Shown here piece after piece: positions 61,093 to 64,000 of a stretch of 64,000 nucleotides of DNA. The notes under the pieces were generated by a model. The model was not told the origin of the DNA and did not search any database. It saw nothing but the letters and a program-made list of their open reading frames with translations. Source of the stretch: Stenotrophomonas sp. ESTM1D_MKCIP4_1 (GTDB lineage Bacteria > Pseudomonadota > Gammaproteobacteria > Xanthomonadales > Xanthomonadaceae); NCBI RefSeq assembly GCF_003086895.1, contig NZ_CP026004.1, positions 870,084 through 934,083 of the forward strand. Reading direction: 5' to 3'. The position numbers and the translations under genes were made by a program. Each line of letters starts with the position of its first letter. The stretch's first letter is position 1.

Positions 61093-62346
61093 ATGATGTC
61101 CAGATCCAAGGTTGGAACGGCGGTTGGCGTGCTGTTGGGCGTTTCGGTATCGGCGGTGGCCAGCGCCGCCCCATTGTTTGAACCGGTGACGATCCTCAGC
61201 CGTGCTTCGGCGGGGGGCGATCCCGCATTGGCCAGACTGCTGGCCACGCCGTCCACGGCCACCGTGCAGGAAGTACGCATCGATGCGGCCGCCACCGCAC
61301 AGTCGCAGCTTGAATTCGAGCTGCTGGGGCAGAAGGTGCAGGCGACCCGCAGCAAGGTCGAAGCGCTTCCCGACGGCGGCAGCATCTGGTACGGGCAGAT
61401 CCGCACGCCGTCGGACCGCCTGCAGAAGGCCACCTCCAATGGCCAGGACGATCCGGGCAATTCATTGATCGTGGTGCGTTCAGGCAATACGCTCACCGGC
61501 TCGATCCGCAAGGACGGCGTGTTGTACCGGCTGCGTCCGCTGGGCGACCGCCACATCCTGGTGGCGGTGGATGAAACCCGGATGCCGGCCGACCATCCGG
61601 CGGATTACAACCAGCTGCCGAAGATTGCGATGGCGGACAGCGACCGCATCGGCATTGCCCAGGCATCGTCAGGTACGCCTGCCACCCTGCGCGTGCTGGT
61701 GGTGGCGACCAATGCAGCCGTGGCGGCCTACGGTGGCAACATGCAGTCGCTGGTGCAGCTGGCGGTGGCCGAATCCAACCAGGGGTATGCCAACAGCAAC
61801 GTCGGCATCACCATGCAGCTGGCCGGTTACGAAACCACCAGCTACAGCGAGTCGGGCAACTTCACCACCGATCTGGCCCGCTTCCGCAACACCAGCGATG
61901 GCTACATGGACAGCATCCATACCAGCCGCAATTCCACTGCGGCGGATGTCGGTGTCCTGCTGATCAACAACACCAGTTACTGCGGCCTGGCCTCGGGCAT
62001 CGGTTCCACCGCCGCCACAGCTTTCGCAGCGGTGTACTGGGATTGCGCGACGGGCTACTACTCCTTCGCCCACGAAATCGGCCACCTGCAGAGTGCGCGG
62101 CATGACATCGCCAACGATCCGAGCACCTCGCCGTATGCCTATGGCCATGGCTACCGTTACGAGCCGGCATCGGGTTCGCGCTGGCGCACCATCATGGCCT
62201 ATGACTGCTCGGCTGGCTGCCCGCGCCTGAACTACTGGTCAAACCCCAACATCAGTTACAACGGCGTGCCCATGGGTATCGCCAGCAGTGCGGACAACCA
62301 GCGCGTACTGGTCAACACCAAGGCAACGGTGTCCGGCTTCCGCTGA
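61093..62346 (+). CDS. Secreted metzincin-type zinc protease, M72-like
   Basis: This exported metalloendopeptidase has 417 residues from ATG 61093 (the second Met codon follows directly). A signal peptide (to about 25, ending SASAA) and a propeptide of about 180 residues come before the catalytic domain. The zinc motif HEIGHLQSARHD (327-338) has the metzincin spacing HExxHxxxxxH followed by Asp. A Met-turn (IMAYD, Met368) follows. This fits the peptidyl-Asp metalloendopeptidases (M72, Asp-N type) found in Pseudomonas and xanthomonads. Assignment to M72 rather than another metzincin family is tentative. Confidence 0.82.
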   Translation: MMSRSKVGTAVGVLLGVSVSAVASAAPLFEPVTILSRASAGGDPALARLLATPSTATVQEVRIDAAATAQSQLEFELLGQKVQATRSKVEALPDGGSIWYGQIRTPSDRLQKATSNGQDDPGNSLIVVRSGNTLTGSIRKDGVLYRLRPLGDRHILVAVDETRMPADHPADYNQLPKIAMADSDRIGIAQASSGTPATLRVLVVATNAAVAAYGGNMQSLVQLAVAESNQGYANSNVGITMQLAGYETTSYSESGNFTTDLARFRNTSDGYMDSIHTSRNSTAADVGVLLINNTSYCGLASGIGSTAATAFAAVYWDCATGYYSFAHEIGHLQSARHDIANDPSTSPYAYGHGYRYEPASGSRWRTIMAYDCSAGCPRLNYWSNPNISYNGVPMGIASSADNQRVLVNTKATVSGFR

Positions 62347-62351
62347 GGCAA

Positions 62352-62415
62352 GCGCCGGCCAGGGTCGGCGTCTACCGGCCCACGCGTGCTGGTAGATGCC
62401 AACCTTGGTTGGCAC
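62352..62415. repeat. SMAG pair after the metalloprotease gene
   Basis: A degenerate inverted copy ending CTAC (62352-62375) faces a GTAG copy (62392-62415, GCCAACC-TT-GGTTGGC core). They lie between the convergent protease and lpxH genes and may end both transcripts. Confidence 0.7.
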
Positions 62416-62426
62416 CCGGCAATCCG

Positions 62427-63173
62427 TCATTCGCGCTTCAGGGACTCCAAGCGCCAGCCGTCGGCATCCACGCGCAGCACCGAGCCCTGTTCGTACCAGT
62501 CGCCCAGCACGATGCGGGTGCAGCTGCGGCCACCGGCCTGCAGCGTATGAATGGCCGGGCGATGGGTGTGCCCGTGGATCAGGGTATCCACGCCATGGCG
62601 CACGAAGGTGGCCTCGACTTCGGCCGGGGCCACGTCGGTGACCGTCTCGAACTGCGCACGGTCGCCCTGCTTCATCTCCGACTGGCGCGCCTGGCTGGCA
62701 TCGCGCGCTTTCTGCGCGAATGCAATGCGCGCGGCCAGCGGCTGCGACAGGAACTGCGCCTGGAACACCGGATCGCGGGTCTGTGCGCGGAACTGCTGGT
62801 AGGGGATGTCATCGGTGCAGAGCAGATCGCCGTGCTGCAGCATCACCGGGCGGCCGTACAGTTCGATCACGCACGGGTCGGGCAGGATGCGCAGGCCCGC
62901 ACGGCGAGCATAGTCTTCGCCCAGCAGGAAATCGCGGTTGCCACGCATGAAGAACACCGGCACGCCGCTGTCGGACAGCACTTTCAGCGCATCGGCCACC
63001 GCATCGGCGGCCGGCGAGGGGGTGTCGTCGCCGATCCAGGCCTCGAACAGATCGCCCAGGATGTACAGCGCCTCCGCGCCGGGCGCGTCCTCGCGCAGGA
63101 AGCGCAGGAACAGGTCGGTGATGGCTGGACGGCTGGGGTCCAGGTGCAGATCGGAAATGAACAGCGTCGTCAT
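62427..63173 (-). CDS. lpxH: UDP-2,3-diacylglucosamine hydrolase
   Basis: LpxH cuts UDP-2,3-diacylglucosamine to lipid X and UMP in lipid A synthesis, at the inner membrane. It has 248 residues. The calcineurin-like metal-binding motifs are all present: FISDLHLD (about 5-12), [11 protein letters not shown] (41-51), GNRDF, LQHGD and HGHTHRP (about 199-205). The gene is needed for growth in most Gram-negative bacteria. It starts [11 protein letters not shown], with a short leader. Confidence 0.95.
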   Translation of the reverse strand: MTTLFISDLHLDPSRPAITDLFLRFLREDAPGAEALYILGDLFEAWIGDDTPSPAADAVADALKVLSDSGVPVFFMRGNRDFLLGEDYARRAGLRILPDPCVIELYGRPVMLQHGDLLCTDDIPYQQFRAQTRDPVFQAQFLSQPLAARIAFAQKARDASQARQSEMKQGDRAQFETVTDVAPAEVEATFVRHGVDTLIHGHTHRPAIHTLQAGGRSCTRIVLGDWYEQGSVLRVDADGWRLESLKRE

Positions 63174-63210
63174 GCAGGTATTCTAGGGCATCGGCTCGCC
63201 GCGTCGGGCC

Positions 63211-63250
63211 GGGGTCAGCGCCCTTTCCGCAGGAAAGGGATCCGCCCCCC
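63211..63250 (+). repeat. GGGGTCAG-family palindrome
   Basis: The copy has the stem CCCTTTCC with GGAAAGGG, the same core as the copy at 21141-21179 but in the opposite orientation. It ends GGATCCGCCCCC, with a change in the usual GACCCC. It lies between lpxH and the PAP2 gene. Confidence 0.7.
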
Positions 63251-63269
63251 CGGAATCAATCCAGCCGTA

Positions 63270-63809
63270 TCACACCGGCAGCGGCAGCCAGGCCAGACTG
63301 GCCGAGGCGAGCAGCGCGGCGATGCCGGTTGCTGCCAGCACGTCGCTGGGATAGTGCAGGCCCAGCACCACGCGCGAGAGGCCCACGCCGAAGGTGAACG
63401 GCACCAGCAACGGCGCCAGCCACGGGTAGTACGCCAGCGCCACGATGGTGAACGACACCGCGTGCAGGGTGTGCCCGGAGGGGAAGCTGAACTCGTCCAG
63501 GGGCGCCACCCAGGCGCGGATGCGCAGGTCGGCCGCATACGGGCGCGGTCGCCGGGTCCAGCGCTTCAGCCCTTTGTACAGCAGCAGCGCGGCCAAGCCG
63601 GTGGCGGCCATGTGCACGGAGGCGCGCAGCCCGTCGAAGCCATCGACCAGTACCAGCGCGCCCATCAGCACGTACCAGAAGACACCATCACCCAGGCGGC
63701 TGATGATCGAGAACAGACGGCGCACGCGGCGGCGCCGGCAGTAGTGGTTGGCCCGGCGGCACAGCCGTGCTTCGCGGCCAGCCAGTCCTTCAAGCGGCGT
63801 TGTGCGCAT
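63270..63809 (-). CDS. PAP2 family membrane phosphatase
   Basis: This 179-residue integral membrane phosphatase has the three PAP2 motifs: KGLKRWTRRPRP, FPSGHT and SRVVLGLHYPSD, with the catalytic histidines. Such enzymes act on lipid phosphates such as undecaprenyl pyrophosphate or phosphatidic acid. The ATG at 63809 lies inside the end of the glycosyltransferase gene (20-base overlap), so the two are translationally coupled and may work in the same envelope glycan pathway. Confidence 0.85.
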   Translation of the reverse strand: MRTTPLEGLAGREARLCRRANHYCRRRRVRRLFSIISRLGDGVFWYVLMGALVLVDGFDGLRASVHMAATGLAALLLYKGLKRWTRRPRPYAADLRIRAWVAPLDEFSFPSGHTLHAVSFTIVALAYYPWLAPLLVPFTFGVGLSRVVLGLHYPSDVLAATGIAALLASASLAWLPLPV

Positions 63810-64000
63810 GTCGGCTCCTGCGTGCGTCGGCCAGTTCGGCCAGCAGCGTTTCAAATTCGGCCACGACCTGCTGCGGGTGCAGGCGCTTCATCGCACGGGC
63901 GGCATTACCGCCCAGTTCGCGGCGCAGTGCGTCATCACTGGCCAGCTGCACGGCGGCGTCTACGAACTGCGCGTCGGTGTCCACGGCCGCACCGTTCTCG
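63790..64000 (-). CDS. Glycosyltransferase, C-terminal end
   Basis: The frame is open at the right edge of the window, so only about 70 residues are seen. They read ENGAAVDTDAQFVDAAVQL, then LASDDALRRELGGNAARAMK-like sequence, the typical end of a GT-B (family 4 type) glycosyltransferase. The N-terminal part lies outside, so the substrate cannot be judged. It overlaps the PAP2 gene by 20 bases. Confidence 0.75.
   Translation of the reverse strand, partial: ENGAAVDTDAQFVDAAVQLASDDALRRELGGNAARAMKRLHPQQVVAEFETLLAELADARRSRHAHNAA

Overview
The window is bacterial chromosome with high GC and dense coding, and it fits Stenotrophomonas, most likely the S. maltophilia complex. Three things support this. 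The peptide amidase carries its catalytic residues at exactly the positions known for the S. maltophilia enzyme Pam (Lys123, Ser202, Ser226). The intergenic spaces are full of GTAG-headed palindromes of the SMAG type. The gene order and protein lengths are those of a xanthomonad. I see no phage, insertion sequence, CRISPR, rRNA or tRNA.

Layout. Positions 1-21.1 kb hold the transcription and translation block: the 3' part of rpoC, the str operon (rpsL-rpsG-fusA-tuf), then the S10, spc and alpha operons from rpsJ to rplQ, with secY and rpoA. rpmJ is absent from its common place between secY and rpsM. The block is unusual in its spacers. Hairpin-bearing gaps of 86-345 bases interrupt otherwise tight operons (rpsN-rpsH, rplF-rplR, rplR-rpsE, secY-rpsM, rpoA-rplQ), and good promoters stand before rpsL, before rpsJ and probably inside the end of secY.

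21-43 kb is a mixed accessory and housekeeping stretch: dsbB, a TonB-dependent receptor, class II DAHP synthase, an MscS-type channel, the peptide amidase, typA, ppiB, mdh, a pseudouridine synthase, prpE, a suppressor-of-fused protein, a glutathione transferase, a SleB-like hydrolase and fadH.

43-53 kb holds envelope and catabolic genes: an OmpA-type porin, two small related exported proteins on either side of an RsuA-type pseudouridine synthase, the threonine degradation pair kbl and tdh (split by a porin gene on the other strand), and a secreted S46 dipeptidyl peptidase. 52.7-58.9 kb is a folC-SPOR-cvpA-purF cluster like that of E. coli, preceded by a histidine phosphatase and followed by a DUF455 ferritin-like protein. 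59.4-64 kb carries an orphan Tle1-like lipase, a secreted metzincin, lpxH, a PAP2 phosphatase and the end of a glycosyltransferase.

The most distinctive material is non-coding. Two composite elements of about 0.55-0.6 kb (25642-26242 and 34240-34792) each consist of two inverted units. Each unit can fold into a terminal hairpin plus a branched structure with a 19-25 bp stem, and stem sequences differ between units in a compensating way. Two SMAG arrays with different sequences share an exact 38-base period. A third palindrome family (GGGGTCAG ... GGATCCGACCCC and variants) occurs seven times.
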